Positions 26,740 through 37,784 are shown, counted from the stretch's first letter. The stretch: 64,000 bases of DNA from Shewanella fodinae (GCF_014651955.1 NZ_BMXW01000015.1:23587-87586); one strand, 5' to 3'. Numbers and translations are program-made. Notes: generated by a model not told the origin, from the sequence alone.

Positions 26740-27654
26740 ATGAATTTTCCATATTTCGCCGCTTCGATTCTTGGATTCAGCAGTGCGCTATGCAGCTACC
26801 AAACACTCGCAGCTGACGATGGAGAAAACCAGACATCTTTAGTGGAGCAGCGAGTTAATCAGGAACTGAAAGCGTCTGATAATCCGTTTGTTATCATGCC
26901 GCATAAGGTCAACTATTTCCTCCCCGTTACTTACAGTTCATCGCCTAACAGCAAGCCATTTGTCGAAGATATGGAACAACAAGGCTACAGTCTCGATCAT
27001 GTGGAAGCAAAATTTCAGATCAGTTTTAAATTTCCGTTAGCCTACAACATCTTTGGCAATAATGGTCATCTGTTTTTCGCCTATACCAATCAATCCTGGT
27101 GGCAGGTATACAACAAAGACAGCTCATCACCTTTCAGAGAAACCAATCATGAACCAGAGCTGTTCATGTTGTTCAACAATGATTGGAAAATCGGCGACTT
27201 TACCAACTCCTTCTGGGGATTTGGTGTTGTGCATCAATCTAACGGGCGTTCGGGATTGCTGTCACGCAGTTGGAACCGCATCTATGGCAACATGATTTTT
27301 GATAAAGGACCGATGGCGATATCACTCAACGTCTGGTGGCGTATTCCAGAAAGCGATAAGCAATATGCCGGTGATCCCGAGGGGGATGACAACCCAGATA
27401 TAAATGACTATATGGGTAATTTTGAGTTAACCGGGTTATATGGCCCTGGGAAACATCGGTTCAGTGTGATGCTGCGGAATAATCTCAACACCAGTGACAA
27501 CCGTGGTGCCGTGCAACTGACCTGGAGTTATCCGATTTTGGGAAATCTGCGGTTCTACGCGCAGTACTTCAATGGCTATGGTGAAAGTCTCATCGACTAC
27601 AACGCTCATACGGAACGTTTGGGCATAGGTGTGGCTCTTAACGATTTGCTGTAA
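26740..27654 (+). CDS. pldA: Outer membrane phospholipase A (OMPLA)
   Basis: A 304-residue outer-membrane phospholipase A1/A2. A signal peptide is seen at the start, up to about LAA-DD. The family motif YTNQSWWQVYNKDSSSPFRE is present. The catalytic triad is complete: His165 and Ser167 in VVHQSNGRS and Asn179 in SRSWNRIY, twelve residues after the Ser as in E. coli OMPLA. ATG at 26740 with GGAG upstream is preferred to the longer frame start at 26713. Normally inactive as a monomer, it is activated by dimerisation when lipid asymmetry is lost. The downstream S41-like gene is 20 nt away. Confidence 0.93.
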   Translation: MNFPYFAASILGFSSALCSYQTLAADDGENQTSLVEQRVNQELKASDNPFVIMPHKVNYFLPVTYSSSPNSKPFVEDMEQQGYSLDHVEAKFQISFKFPLAYNIFGNNGHLFFAYTNQSWWQVYNKDSSSPFRETNHEPELFMLFNNDWKIGDFTNSFWGFGVVHQSNGRSGLLSRSWNRIYGNMIFDKGPMAISLNVWWRIPESDKQYAGDPEGDDNPDINDYMGNFELTGLYGPGKHRFSVMLRNNLNTSDNRGAVQLTWSYPILGNLRFYAQYFNGYGESLIDYNAHTERLGIGVALNDLL

Positions 27655-27674
27655 CACGAGGTAACAACGCTGCA

Positions 27675-29075
27675 ATGGCAATGAGGTCTGGCTTCAGGGA
27701 GATTTTTTATCTATTTTTGCTGATGCTGTTGATTAGCAGCCTGCAACTATTGCGATTTGTACTGCAACGACCATTACCTCAAGGTGTGTTGACTCACGAA
27801 CAAATGGTGTTGGATCTTCAGCTATTACAACAACAGTTGAGTGATTATTCAGCTTTTGTGGTACTAAAACCCGACCGCCTCAAGCTATTGCAGCAACGGG
27901 TAAGTCAAATCACCGCACGCTATCCTCAAAATATTAGCCTTAATCGTTTTAATACCGAGGTCCGTAAACTGGTGAGTCTGATAGACGATCCAGGTGCCAG
28001 TGTTTCAGCGTTGCCCTTAGCCTCGGCATTACTGCCAATCACTGTGCAACAGATGCAACAACAGTGGCTGGCACTGGATGATAGCGGACAACCGCTAGAT
28101 TTATCACGCCCATTTCTGAGTCATGTCGATGGATTACCGATAGCGCTGTGGCTGCAAGCAGCAAGCACTATGGCGACACCAAAACAGCTGCTGGCACCGC
28201 TGCTGCAACAGTTACAGGTACTGCGACAGGAGCTCGGACTACGCGACAAAGACACAGTCACCTTGACGCTGACAGGTCATAACGTCGACACCGTAAATAT
28301 TGAACTGCCCATCAGATATAAGCTGACGACTAAACGCAATCCGGCAATCAGCCAGTGGCAGTGGTTGGATACAGAAACTGAATTATTCCGTTTTGGCGAT
28401 CTGGATAGGCTTGAGAACGATCGGCAACTACAGCGGGATTTCCAAAAGGCATTACAGGCCAAAACGCTGATCCTAGATATGCGACAAACCAGTGGTTTCA
28501 GCCCAGTGCTACTACAAATGCTAGCTAAGGGCCGACAATATCCCGCCTCGCAGCCAATGGGATATGCTCGTTATCGTCGGGCATCGCAGCTACGCAGTGA
28601 CTTTCTCAATCCTTTGGGGTACGTACCATTAAATCACTTTCAGTTATTTCCGCCAATCAGTGCAGTATTAAGCCGCCAACCACAACCAGAGCTCAGTCAA
28701 TGGTATGCTCGGCCGCCGATGGTTACCCCCAAGGATGTGGTGCCGCTAGCGACACAGCAACTGCTACTGTTAATTGGGCCGGGATGTCGCAATGAATGTG
28801 AGTGGTTGGCTTACTATGCTAAGGGCTGGCGTAAAACATTGCTGATTGGCGATTCCACCTCTGGCGATTTAGCGCGCAAACATGATTTCAGGCTGCCGGC
28901 CAGCGAAATTACCGTGAGTATCAGCGCCTCACTGGTATATGACCAATACGGTAACTTACTATCGGGTAAAGGCACCACGCCAGATCTGCAATTGCCACTG
29001 CCACAAACATTACCATGGTCCAAATTGTTACAGGCGCTAAGGCTACATTTTACAAAAACGCCCACGGTACAATAA
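27675..29075 (+). CDS. Membrane-anchored S41-like protein without the catalytic Ser
   Basis: A 466-residue protein with one N-terminal membrane anchor (about residues 10-30). The C-terminal half resembles peptidase family S41: LILDMRQTSGFSP, then LLLLIGPGCRNECEWLAYYA, LLIGDSTSGDLA and YGNLLSGKGTTPDLQLP match the strands and the G-x-G-x-x-P-D end of tail-specific proteases. Where S41 enzymes have the nucleophilic Ser in T-x-S-A-S/A-E, this protein reads C-R-N-E-C-E (residues 371-376), with Asn at the Ser position. It may be an inactive S41 homologue with a binding role. It follows pldA by 20 nt and may be co-transcribed. Start could also be ATG 27681. Confidence 0.6.
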   Translation: MAMRSGFREIFYLFLLMLLISSLQLLRFVLQRPLPQGVLTHEQMVLDLQLLQQQLSDYSAFVVLKPDRLKLLQQRVSQITARYPQNISLNRFNTEVRKLVSLIDDPGASVSALPLASALLPITVQQMQQQWLALDDSGQPLDLSRPFLSHVDGLPIALWLQAASTMATPKQLLAPLLQQLQVLRQELGLRDKDTVTLTLTGHNVDTVNIELPIRYKLTTKRNPAISQWQWLDTETELFRFGDLDRLENDRQLQRDFQKALQAKTLILDMRQTSGFSPVLLQMLAKGRQYPASQPMGYARYRRASQLRSDFLNPLGYVPLNHFQLFPPISAVLSRQPQPELSQWYARPPMVTPKDVVPLATQQLLLLIGPGCRNECEWLAYYAKGWRKTLLIGDSTSGDLARKHDFRLPASEITVSISASLVYDQYGNLLSGKGTTPDLQLPLPQTLPWSKLLQALRLHFTKTPTVQ

Positions 29076-29388
29076 TCGAAAACGGCCCAGACTCAGCCAG
29101 TTGGGACAGCAAAAAGCGCAGGCAGTCGTGGTCGGTAAGCCAATTAAAGCGGTGCGCAGGTCAATAGTGCAGTTATCACCTTCAACATCGGCTTATCGTC
29201 AAAGGCCCGTATCGACCTTGCCCGCCAGCGTTTAGCCTAGACGGCTAACGGTGGGCCTCGTTTCTCATACGCGAGGAGATAATCTATAAGCATCGTTTAT
29301 GGATAACGCTGTCAACGACCTGCCACCCGTTTATTTAACAAGCGATAACGATTGCAGCATCACCATTAACGCACTGTTTATTCTGCCT
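29076..29388. other. Intergenic region, no gene seen
   Basis: A 313-bp gap between two convergent genes. It includes an imperfect palindrome at about 29219-29255 (GCCCGCC...GGTGGGC with internal GCC/GGC pairs), which could act as a terminator for either side but lacks a clear T-run. The 65-codon plus frame at 29299 runs into cysH antisense and is not called. Confidence 0.45.
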
Positions 29389-30147
29389 TTAGATTTCAAA
29401 ATGCAGGCCGCATTCCCGTTTAAGGCCATTGAAACGGGTTTCCTCCTCGCTCATTCCAGGCTGAAGTGGTTGGCTAGAATGGGTATCCCCTACTGACACA
29501 TAATTTTGGTACCACAAGGGGTGGTAAGGCAGTTCGTGCTGTTGCAGATAATAGTGCACATCGCGATTGCTCCACTCAACGATAGGCAACAGCTTGTAGT
29601 GACTGCCATGAATCGCCAGCAACGGCAGCGCTTCTCGGGTAGATGCCTGGCTATGCCGCAACCCCGCAAACCAAGTGCCAACCTGCAACTCTGCCAATGC
29701 CTGTTTCATCGGCTCGACTTTATTCATGCGATTATAAAACTCAAGCCCCTCTACCCCTTTTTCCCACAGTTTGCCAAAGCGCGCCTCTTGCCAAGCTGGC
29801 GTTAATTCCGAGCGATACACCTTAAGATTCAAGTGCAGTCGTTCGGTCAACTGATCAATAAACTGATAGGTTTCTGGAAACAGATAACCGGTGTCGGTGA
29901 GGATCACTGGCACATCAGCGCTGATACTACTGACCAGATGCAACATGACCGCTGCCTGGATGCCAAAACTTGAGGAAAGCGCATGATTTCCCGGCAAATA
30001 ATCTAACGCCCACTGAACACGCTGCGCGGGCGTTAATTGCCCAAGGAAAAGATTGATAGCCGCCAGTTGCCGCTGCTGCTCAGTTTCATCCGCCCGCAAT
30101 AACGCAGTTAGCTGCGCCGCCGTTACTGGTGAATTAACCTCAGTCAT
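29389..30147 (-). CDS. cysH: Phosphoadenylyl-sulfate (PAPS) reductase
   Basis: A 252-residue thioredoxin-dependent reductase that makes sulfite from [19 protein letters not shown] (P-loop-like), [26 protein letters not shown], and the C-terminal ECGLH with the catalytic Cys are present. The additional Cys pairs of APS reductases (CC...CXXC) are missing, which supports PAPS specificity. ATG at 30147 is chosen because AGGGA lies just upstream; it overlaps the end of cysI by 8 nt. Last gene of cysJIH. Confidence 0.95.
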   Translation of the reverse strand: MTEVNSPVTAAQLTALLRADETEQQRQLAAINLFLGQLTPAQRVQWALDYLPGNHALSSSFGIQAAVMLHLVSSISADVPVILTDTGYLFPETYQFIDQLTERLHLNLKVYRSELTPAWQEARFGKLWEKGVEGLEFYNRMNKVEPMKQALAELQVGTWFAGLRHSQASTREALPLLAIHGSHYKLLPIVEWSNRDVHYYLQQHELPYHPLWYQNYVSVGDTHSSQPLQPGMSEEETRFNGLKRECGLHFEI

Positions 30148-31834
30148 GGAAATCCCTAGCCGCATCCAATACGGCCTTAATTACCCCGACACGCACCACA
30201 AAATCGCCAAAGTGTTCGCCCGCATTACGTTCAACGGCATAACGTGCAAATAACCTATCCAGTTCGCTTAATATTTCCGCTTCCTGAATATTTTCCCGAT
30301 ACATTTTATTGAGCCGAGTGCCCTCGAAACTTGCGCCCAAATACAGGTTATAGCGGCCTGGCGCTTTGCCTACCAAGCCAATTTCTGCGGCAAATGGGCG
30401 AGCACAACCATTAGGGCAGCCGGTCATACGCACAACAATCGGCTGCTCGGCAATCCCATGTTTCTGTTGCAGCGCCTCAATTTTATCCATGAATTCCGGG
30501 AAATAACGTTCTGCTTCCGCCATTGCTAGCGGACAGGTTGGCAACGCCACACAGGCGATGGAATGCCCACGACTGGCACTGATCACTTCTCCGAGTAAAC
30601 CGTGTTGACGGGCGAGGTCTTCAATCTGTTGTTTGGCAGCATCTGCCACCCCAGCGATGATAATGTTCTGATTGGCGGTCATGCGAAAATCCCCTTGATG
30701 GATTTTGGCAATCTCCCGCAAACCGGTTTGCAGTGTTTTTCCGGGCAGATCCTTGATGCGGCCGCCTTCGATAAACAGTGTCAGATGCCATTGGTTATCG
30801 ACACCTTTGGCCCAGCCATAACGATCGCCGCGATCGCCGATAACCACTTCACGCTTGGGCTGAAACTTCACACCAGCACGGTTTTCGACTTCCGCTTTAA
30901 ATGCCGCAAAACCGCGATCGACGATGGTGTATTTCAGGCGGGCGCGTTTACGGTTACTACGATTGCCCCAGTCCCGTTGTAAAGTCATTACCGCTTCCGC
31001 AAACTTAATGGTGTCTTCGGCGCGGATAAAACCAAAATCATCGGCCAACCGTGGGAAGGTTTCTACCTCACCGTGGGTCGACCCCATGCCGCCACCGGCA
31101 ACTAAGTTAAACCCCACCAGTTCATCATTTTCGGCAATCGCAATCAGGCCAAAGTCGTTGGTATAAACATCCACATCGTTATCCGGTGGCACGGCCACTG
31201 CCATTTTGAATTTACGTGGCAGATAGGTGTCACCATAAAGCGGTTCTGCTTCCATTTCGGTACTCAGCAGTTTTTCGTCATCCAACCAGATCTCGGCATA
31301 GGCCTTGGTGTGCGGCAACATATGGTCCGACAGCTTTTTAGCCCAGTAATAAGCCTGCTGATGCAGTTTGGATTGCACCGGATTAGGATTACACATCACG
31401 TTACGGTTAACATCACCACAGGCGGCAATGGAATCCAGCGCTTTACGATCCAGCCCTTGAATAATGGTTTTCAAATTGCGCTTGGGAATACCGTGATACT
31501 GAAAGGTCTGGCGTGTCGTTAATCGAATGCTATTGGAGGTGGTCAGCTCGGATGCAATACGGTCGACTTCCAACCACTGCTGTGGCGTGCATACGCCACC
31601 AGGGACTCGGGCCCGCAACATAAAGCTGTATAGTGGCTCCAGTTTCTGCTCTTTACGCTCATTACGCAGATCACGGTCATCCTGCTGGTAGAAACCGTGG
31701 AATTTGATCAGTTGCTGATCATCTTCGCTGAAAGCGCCGGTAACATCAGTCGCTAATCCCTGCTTAATGGTGCCGCGCAGATGTTGACTGTGACTTTTAA
31801 TACGCTCATTGGCTGATAATTTTGGCTCGCTCAT
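30140..31834 (-). CDS. cysI: Sulfite reductase hemoprotein beta-component
   Basis: A 564-residue sirohaem and [4Fe-4S] enzyme that reduces sulfite to sulfide. Features include [40 protein letters not shown], the cluster/sirohaem ligands [15 protein letters not shown] and [12 protein letters not shown], and the final domain with [17 protein letters not shown]. The length fits E. coli CysI. It sits between cysJ (53 bp upstream) and cysH (overlapping) in one operon. Confidence 0.96.
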   Translation of the reverse strand: MSEPKLSANERIKSHSQHLRGTIKQGLATDVTGAFSEDDQQLIKFHGFYQQDDRDLRNERKEQKLEPLYSFMLRARVPGGVCTPQQWLEVDRIASELTTSNSIRLTTRQTFQYHGIPKRNLKTIIQGLDRKALDSIAACGDVNRNVMCNPNPVQSKLHQQAYYWAKKLSDHMLPHTKAYAEIWLDDEKLLSTEMEAEPLYGDTYLPRKFKMAVAVPPDNDVDVYTNDFGLIAIAENDELVGFNLVAGGGMGSTHGEVETFPRLADDFGFIRAEDTIKFAEAVMTLQRDWGNRSNRKRARLKYTIVDRGFAAFKAEVENRAGVKFQPKREVVIGDRGDRYGWAKGVDNQWHLTLFIEGGRIKDLPGKTLQTGLREIAKIHQGDFRMTANQNIIIAGVADAAKQQIEDLARQHGLLGEVISASRGHSIACVALPTCPLAMAEAERYFPEFMDKIEALQQKHGIAEQPIVVRMTGCPNGCARPFAAEIGLVGKAPGRYNLYLGASFEGTRLNKMYRENIQEAEILSELDRLFARYAVERNAGEHFGDFVVRVGVIKAVLDAARDFHD

Positions 31835-31887
31835 AACTCACTCTCTTTGATGTCAGCCGGCCAATAGCACAGCGCTGACCATAGCAC

Positions 31888-33678
31888 TCAGTAAACGTCT
31901 TTTTGGAAACGCCCCTGCACCCGCAGATTTTCCAGATATTCTGTGGCTGCTTCGACGGCCAAACCGCCGTGCATCACCACCACCTCCAGTAATGCCTGCT
32001 GCACATCCTTTGCCATGCGCTCGGCATCGCCACACAGATACAGGTAAGCCCCGCGTTGCAGCCACTGCCACACATCTTCACCTTGTTCACGGATCCGTTG
32101 TTGCACATAAATTTTCTGTTGCTGATCGCGGGAAAAAGCTAGCGAAATTCGGCTTAGCTGGCCATTTTTGAGGTATTGTTGCCACTCGGTCTGATACAGA
32201 AAATCCTGTTCAAAGTGAGGATTGCCAAAGAATAACCAGCTGTCGGCGGTTATCCCTTGGGCTGCCCGCTCCTGCATAAAGGCGCGGAACGGCGCCACAC
32301 CGGTACCGGGGCCAATCATTATTACTGGCGTTTCAGGTGCTGTCGGCAAACGGAAGTGTTTGTTAGCTTCTACATAAACCCGCAGTTTCTGCCCTTCTTG
32401 GGCGCGCGCCAGAAAACCAGAAGCGGCGCCATAACGCGGAATGCCGTTTCGTAACTCCGCAACTAACCCGACGGTCAGATGCACTTCAGTGTCGACTTCA
32501 CGTTGGCTGGAAGCGATGGAATATAGGCGCGGAGTGATCGGCCGCAACACATCGACAAGATGCTGAGCATCAACCTGAGTGATGGGATACAAGCGTTGCA
32601 GATCCGCTAACTGATGCTTTTTGATAAATTCCCGGGTTAGCTCGCGGTCAGCGGCAATTGCTTGCAATTCTTCGCTTGCGCTGTGTTCGGCCCAGAATTG
32701 CACCAATCCCGGATACAACTGTGTCAGTTCTTTCACCTCGGTCAGTGCCTGATGCAGGCTATATGTTTGCTGTTGGATGGCAACTGTGGTTTCCCCATCA
32801 AGCTGGAGGCTTGAGAGCAGTTCATCCACTAATGCCGCATAGTTGCTGAAATACACCCCAAGGGCATCGCCAGGTTGATACTGAATGCCCGATTCGCCCA
32901 AATCAATTTCGATGTGTCTGGTATCTTTTATCGAATTACGCCCGGTAATCTTCTGGCTGAGTAGGATCTCCGCTTCGTATGGTTGCTGCTTGCTAAAGAC
33001 GGTGGCAGCACTTGCCCGTTTGGCACTATCGATAGCAACCACCTGCGCTGATGATTGTAAGTGAGGCTGCACCGCTGTCAGCAATTGCTGCTGCCATTGT
33101 TCAACAGCTTGCTGATAGTCCACATCGCAATCAACGCGCGCTAACAGCGACTGAGCGCCCAACGCTGCCAATCGCTCATCAAACTCTTTACCGGTCTGAC
33201 AGAAAAATTCATAGGACGAATCACCCAGTGCCAGCACAGCGTAATGCAGCTGTTCGAGTCTTGGTGCTCGCTTTGACGCCAAAAACTTGTGTAATTCAAT
33301 GGCATCGTCAGGAGCTTCTCCTTCACCTTGAGTGCTGACGATCACCACCAGTAACTGCTCTTGCTTGAGAGATCGTGCGTTATAGTCTCCCATAGCACAG
33401 AGGTTTACCGCATACCCTTGCGCGCTCGCCTGTGCTGCCAATTGGCTGGCAATCCCGCGGCCATTGCCCGTCTGACTGCCATACAGAATAGTTAAGGTAT
33501 TACCGGGCTGTGTTTGCACAGATGCCGATATAGGTAAAGCAGCGCCAGCGCTGGCCGCGAGATAGCCACTGACCCACGCCTGCTGTAACGGTGTTAACTC
33601 ACGGGCAAATTGCTGTAGTTGAGCGACCTGAGAAACCGACAAGGGTGACGCCAGTGGTGAAAGTTCTTTTAATGACAT
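31888..33678 (-). CDS. cysJ: Sulfite reductase flavoprotein alpha-component
   Basis: A 596-residue NADPH-dependent diflavin reductase that supplies electrons to CysI. The N-terminal flavodoxin domain has ILYGSQTGNGRGIASQLA and LALGDSSYEFFCQTG. The FAD-binding domain has RLYSIASSQ and GAASGFLA, and the NADPH domain has VIMIGPGTGVAPFRAFMQER, WLFFGNP and LCGDAERMAKDV, ending in the typical aromatic GRFQKDVY. First gene of cysJIH. An inverted repeat lies 22-43 bp upstream of its start. Confidence 0.96.
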   Translation of the reverse strand: MSLKELSPLASPLSVSQVAQLQQFARELTPLQQAWVSGYLAASAGAALPISASVQTQPGNTLTILYGSQTGNGRGIASQLAAQASAQGYAVNLCAMGDYNARSLKQEQLLVVIVSTQGEGEAPDDAIELHKFLASKRAPRLEQLHYAVLALGDSSYEFFCQTGKEFDERLAALGAQSLLARVDCDVDYQQAVEQWQQQLLTAVQPHLQSSAQVVAIDSAKRASAATVFSKQQPYEAEILLSQKITGRNSIKDTRHIEIDLGESGIQYQPGDALGVYFSNYAALVDELLSSLQLDGETTVAIQQQTYSLHQALTEVKELTQLYPGLVQFWAEHSASEELQAIAADRELTREFIKKHQLADLQRLYPITQVDAQHLVDVLRPITPRLYSIASSQREVDTEVHLTVGLVAELRNGIPRYGAASGFLARAQEGQKLRVYVEANKHFRLPTAPETPVIMIGPGTGVAPFRAFMQERAAQGITADSWLFFGNPHFEQDFLYQTEWQQYLKNGQLSRISLAFSRDQQQKIYVQQRIREQGEDVWQWLQRGAYLYLCGDAERMAKDVQQALLEVVVMHGGLAVEAATEYLENLRVQGRFQKDVY

Positions 33679-34099
33679 GCAGCGGAGCCTTGAGACAAAC
33701 AGATAATCGCAAGCTTATCTGTCACGAAGAAAGTCAAAAAAGAATAATATTTAATTTTTTATATTTTTTTTGAATATGAGATTTATAGCGATTAAGTTAA
33801 AAAAGTGTGGCATAGCGCAAATTATTTGCTCCGACCAGCCAAGAAAGAGTCAGCTAAAGCAATCTGCGCTTGTTTCCAAGCAAAGAGTTGCGACAATGCC
33901 CTAGCACTGTTTGTGCAGCAAAAGGAAGACTGTCGGTTCTCAAAAAATAGAGTAGTCTAGTATTCTGATGCTGCAGGCATTGTGTGACCGCGCTGCGGTA
34001 TCTGCATTGTCTTCAGTTGACCGGACACACAGATTTTTATCTGCCTGCTTACGGAGCAATGCGGGCAGATGTTTATTTACCAATCATCAGGAATCAGTC
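33679..34099. other. Divergent region between cysJ and pntA
   Basis: A 421-bp region between divergent operons, with an AT-rich middle (about 33730-33800). It should hold the promoters of both cysJIH and pntAB. I see no gene. The open frame that extends pntA to 33968 has no ribosome-binding site and is not conserved. Confidence 0.55.
33700..33721. promoter_or_regulatory. Inverted repeat near the cysJ start
   Basis: Arms CAGATAA and TTATCTG are separated by 8 bp. The ATAA-N8-TTAT core recalls half-sites in CysB-bound DNA, but CysB sites are degenerate and the position so close to the start codon would be in the leader. It could also be a leader hairpin. Confidence 0.3.
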
Positions 34100-35629
34100 A
34101 TGCAAATTGGAATACCGAGAGAAATTCTCCCCGGTGAAACCCGAGTCGCTGCGACCCCGGCCACCGTTGAGCAATTGAAAAAACTCGGCTTCGAAGTCGT
34201 CGTTGAGGCGGGCGCGGGGGCGCTGTCCAGCTTTGACGATGCAGCCTTTGAAGCTGCTGGAGCCAACGTCGCACCAGAAGTGTGGCAAGCGGATTTCATC
34301 TTCAAGGTCAATGCACCCACAGATGAAGAAATTGCCAAAGTGAAAGATGGTGCCACGCTAGTCAGTTTTGTCTGGCCGGCGCAAAATCCTGAATTGGTGG
34401 AAAAACTGTCTAAACGCAACATCAATGTGATGGCGATGGACATGGTTCCACGTATTTCTCGGGCCCAATCCATGGATGCATTATCCTCCATGGCCAACAT
34501 TGGCGGTTACCGGGCAGTGGTTGAAGCGGCCCATGAATTTGGTCGTTTCTTTACCGGTCAAATCACTGCTGCCGGTAAAGTGCCACCTGCGAAAGTGCTG
34601 GTTATCGGTGCTGGGGTTGCGGGTCTGGCCGCCATCGGTGCGGCGGGTTCTTTAGGCGCAATTGTCCGTGCTTTCGATACCCGTTTGGAAGTGGCAGAAC
34701 AGATTGAATCGATGGGCGGTGAGTTCCTCAAACTGGATTTCGGCGGTGAAGACGGCGCCTCATCTGACGGTTATGCCAAAGTGATGAGCGAAGAGTTCAT
34801 TAAGGCTGAAATGGAACTGTTTGCCAAACAAGCCAAAGAAGTCGATATCATCATTACCACAGCGTTGATCCCGGGCCGCCCGGCGCCTCGGCTGATCACC
34901 AAGGACATGGTCGACACCATGAAACCGGGTTCCATCATCGTGGATATGGCCGCAGCTACAGGTGGTAACTGTGAATACACCCAACCTGGTGAACTGTTTG
35001 TCACTGGCAATGGGGTAAAAATTATCGGCTACACCGATCTGCCCGGCCGCTTGCCAGCACAGTCGTCACAGCTTTACGGCACCAATCTGGTGAACCTGAT
35101 GAAGCTGATGTGCAAAGAAAAAGACGGTAACGCGGTTATCGACTTTGAAGATACGGTGATGCGCAATATGACAGTGATCAAGGCAGGGGAAGTCACCTTC
35201 CCACCGCCAAAGATTTCTGTTTCGGCAGCGCCACAGCAACAGCCAGCAAAAGTGGCAGCAAAAGATGCCGCCGCGCCTAAAGCGCCATCTAAACTGAAAT
35301 ATGTGTTGGGTGCCGTGGCTGCCATTGCTTTTGGTGCCGTGGCGTCAGTTGCGCCACCAGAGTTTTTATCGCATTTCACCGTATTTCTGCTGTCCTGTAT
35401 TGTCGGCTACTACGTGGTATGGAACGTGACACATTCACTGCATACTCCGCTGATGTCCGTCACTAACGCTATCTCCGGGATTATTGTAGTAGGTGCATTG
35501 CTGCAAATTGGTCAGGGTTCGGCGCTGGTTACTGGCCTGGCCTTTTTTGCTGTGCTAATCGCCAGTATTAACATCTTTGGTGGCTTTACCGTCACGCAGC
35601 GCATGCTGAAGATGTTCCGTAAAGGTTAA
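34100..35629 (+). CDS. pntA: NAD(P) transhydrogenase subunit alpha
   Basis: A 509-residue subunit of the proton-translocating transhydrogenase, which moves hydride between NADH and NADP+. The NAD(H)-binding domain I begins [20 protein letters not shown], with [22 protein letters not shown] and [16 protein letters not shown]. It is followed by a Pro/Ala-rich linker (about 375-400) and four membrane helices at the C-terminus. ATG at 34100 with AGGA upstream is chosen; the length is one less than E. coli PntA. It is followed after 13 bp by pntB. Confidence 0.96.
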   Translation: MQIGIPREILPGETRVAATPATVEQLKKLGFEVVVEAGAGALSSFDDAAFEAAGANVAPEVWQADFIFKVNAPTDEEIAKVKDGATLVSFVWPAQNPELVEKLSKRNINVMAMDMVPRISRAQSMDALSSMANIGGYRAVVEAAHEFGRFFTGQITAAGKVPPAKVLVIGAGVAGLAAIGAAGSLGAIVRAFDTRLEVAEQIESMGGEFLKLDFGGEDGASSDGYAKVMSEEFIKAEMELFAKQAKEVDIIITTALIPGRPAPRLITKDMVDTMKPGSIIVDMAAATGGNCEYTQPGELFVTGNGVKIIGYTDLPGRLPAQSSQLYGTNLVNLMKLMCKEKDGNAVIDFEDTVMRNMTVIKAGEVTFPPPKISVSAAPQQQPAKVAAKDAAAPKAPSKLKYVLGAVAAIAFGAVASVAPPEFLSHFTVFLLSCIVGYYVVWNVTHSLHTPLMSVTNAISGIIVVGALLQIGQGSALVTGLAFFAVLIASINIFGGFTVTQRMLKMFRKG

Positions 35630-35642
35630 GGGGGAAGATATC

Positions 35643-37127
35643 GTGTCTCAAGGACTGGTAACAGCGGCCTACATCATCGCAGCGCTGTGTTTTATTCTGA
35701 GTTTGGCCGGACTTTCTAAGCAAGAAACCGCTAAACAGGGCAATATTTTGGGGGTCACCGGTATGGCGATCGCCCTGATTGCCACTATCCTTAACCCCGA
35801 AACCACAGGGGTACAGTGGATCATTCTGGCAATGGTGATCGGCGGCGCAATTGGCGTGCGGCTGGCTCTAAAAGTTGAGATGACCCAGATGCCCGAACTG
35901 GTTGCTATCCTGCACTCCTTCGTGGGTCTGGCAGCCGTACTGGTCGGATTCAACAGTCTTATCGACCTGCATCCAGCAACCACCACCAGCGTGGTCGTAA
36001 CCGCCGGTTCAGATCTGCAAGCCACTTTAGATGCAGCAGCAGAAGCCTTTAAAGAAGCGGCCAAAGCAGCGCAGCATGCCCAGCTAACGGGGGCTATGCT
36101 CAATATCCACTTAGTGGAAATCTTCCTTGGTATCTTTATCGGGGCGGTCACCTTTACAGGTTCTATCGTGGCTTTCGGCAAACTGCGTGGCATTATCTCC
36201 TCCAAACCGCTGATGTTGCCGCAGCGCCACAAGCTGAATCTGCTAGCAGTGGTCGTGTCTTTTGTCCTGCTGCTGTACTTTGTGAATGTTGGTGGGAGTA
36301 CCTTTGCGGTCTTGTTGATGACGCTAATTGCCTTAGCCTTCGGCTGGCATCTGGTGGCCTCTATCGGTGGTGCCGATATGCCAGTGGTTGTCTCAATGCT
36401 GAACTCCTACTCGGGCTGGGCCGCCGCTGCGGCAGGATTCATGCTGTCGAACGATCTGTTGATCGTGACCGGCGCATTGGTAGGTTCATCAGGGGCAATT
36501 CTGTCTTACATCATGTGTAAGGCGATGAATCGTTCATTCATCTCGGTAATCGCTGGCGGTTTTGGTACTGATGGTGCCACTAGCAGCAGCGACGAAGAGC
36601 TAGGTGAATATCGTGAAACTACCGCCGAAGAAGTGGCTGATCTGCTGAAGAACTCCAGCTCAGTGATCATCACCCCCGGATACGGGATGGCGGTAGCGCA
36701 GGCACAATACCCTGTGGCCGAAATCACCCAGAAACTGCGCGCTATGGGCATTAAAGTCCGCTTTGGTATTCACCCAGTTGCGGGTCGCTTGCCAGGCCAT
36801 ATGAATGTACTGCTGGCAGAAGCCAAAGTGCCTTATGATATCGTGTTAGAAATGGATGAAATTAACGATGATTTCGAAGACACAGATACCGTTTTGGTGA
36901 TTGGTGCCAACGACACCGTTAACCCGGCAGCGGCAGAAGACCCAAGTAGTCCGATTGCAGGGATGCCTGTATTGGAAGTGTGGAAAGCGCAAAACGTCAT
37001 TGCTTTCAAGCGCTCGATGAACACTGGCTATGCAGGCGTGCAGAACCCGCTGTTCTTCAAGGATAACACCCAGATGTTATTTGGCGATGCCAAAGAATCT
37101 GTTACCGCGATTCTGAACGCATTGTAA
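35643..37127 (+). CDS. pntB: NAD(P) transhydrogenase subunit beta
   Basis: A 494-residue subunit with nine membrane segments and the NADP(H)-binding domain III ([59 protein letters not shown]). GTG start with GGGGGA upstream. Compared with E. coli PntB (462 residues, recalled), there is an extra Ala-rich segment at about residues 108-145, carrying a predicted amphipathic helix ([15 protein letters not shown]), between membrane helices. A perfect terminator follows. Confidence 0.96.
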   Translation: MSQGLVTAAYIIAALCFILSLAGLSKQETAKQGNILGVTGMAIALIATILNPETTGVQWIILAMVIGGAIGVRLALKVEMTQMPELVAILHSFVGLAAVLVGFNSLIDLHPATTTSVVVTAGSDLQATLDAAAEAFKEAAKAAQHAQLTGAMLNIHLVEIFLGIFIGAVTFTGSIVAFGKLRGIISSKPLMLPQRHKLNLLAVVVSFVLLLYFVNVGGSTFAVLLMTLIALAFGWHLVASIGGADMPVVVSMLNSYSGWAAAAAGFMLSNDLLIVTGALVGSSGAILSYIMCKAMNRSFISVIAGGFGTDGATSSSDEELGEYRETTAEEVADLLKNSSSVIITPGYGMAVAQAQYPVAEITQKLRAMGIKVRFGIHPVAGRLPGHMNVLLAEAKVPYDIVLEMDEINDDFEDTDTVLVIGANDTVNPAAAEDPSSPIAGMPVLEVWKAQNVIAFKRSMNTGYAGVQNPLFFKDNTQMLFGDAKESVTAILNAL

Positions 37128-37150
37128 TTTTACTACTTTGCGTTACAACT

Positions 37151-37183
37151 AAAAAAACCGGTGGCATGCCACCGGTTTTTTTA
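37151..37183. terminator. Bidirectional terminator after pntB
   Basis: AAAAAACCGGTGGCATGCCACCGGTTTTTTT is a perfect palindrome with A and T runs on either side, so it can stop both pntAB and the convergent CBS gene. Confidence 0.9.
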
Positions 37184-37196
37184 TTAAAAAGCACAG

Positions 37197-37784
37197 TTAA
37201 CCATTAACCACTTGCAATTGCTCCAGCCCGTGACTTGCGCGTAACTGCCGTAAGATCTCCAGCACTTCGCCGCCTTTATCACGGAATGTCGGTGCATGTT
37301 CTAAACGACCGATAATATCTTCCGCACTTAACAAGCCGCGCATCTGACCATTGCCATCCAACACCAACATAAAATCCCGTTGAATGCTGCGGAACGTTTC
37401 CAGCACATCAAGAACGGTAAAATTCTGTAACTGCGCTTCGTCTACTGCTGGCAGTTCAGAGATAGGTAACATCAAGTCAAACACACTCCAAAAGGATGGC
37501 CCATGACTCTTATCGGTGTACTTCATTAGATTGTCGTTGGATAACCAGTTGCGGCTCACGATCCCCAACAATTCGTGATGATCATTAATTACATAATTGA
37601 TCTGGCTATTTTCAGCCGCCATGATTTTGTAAGCCTCAGGCACTGGCATATCGGCATGCAGCGTCATACGGGTGGAATGACTGAAATTCATCAACGCCGC
37701 CGATGCTGGAGAATTTTCGCTTAAAGAAAAGCTATTATCGTTAATTTCCAGTGTGTTAAGAGTATAAGTTTGCAGTGTTTTCAT
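37197..37784 (-). CDS. CBS-domain protein
   Basis: A 195-residue protein with two CBS motifs. The first is at about residues 40-85 (MTLHADMPVPEAYKIMAAENSQINYVINDHHELLGIVSR) and the second at about 115-165 (FTVLDVLETFRSIQRDFMLVLDGNGQMRGLLSAEDII). Such pairs bind adenine nucleotides and regulate partners. No catalytic domain is attached. ATG at 37784 has GAGGT upstream. The partner is unknown. It lies convergent to pntB and 49 bp after a small exported protein, both on the minus strand. Confidence 0.8.
   Translation of the reverse strand: MKTLQTYTLNTLEINDNSFSLSENSPASAALMNFSHSTRMTLHADMPVPEAYKIMAAENSQINYVINDHHELLGIVSRNWLSNDNLMKYTDKSHGPSFWSVFDLMLPISELPAVDEAQLQNFTVLDVLETFRSIQRDFMLVLDGNGQMRGLLSAEDIIGRLEHAPTFRDKGGEVLEILRQLRASHGLEQLQVVNG

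Noticed and set aside
29299..29496. 65-codon plus-strand frame
   Set aside because: Its second half is antisense to the conserved cysH end, and no signal for translation is seen.
33968..34099. 44-residue N-terminal extension of PntA
   Set aside because: Not seen in other PntA proteins and no ribosome-binding site; MQIGIPREI at 34100 is the usual start.
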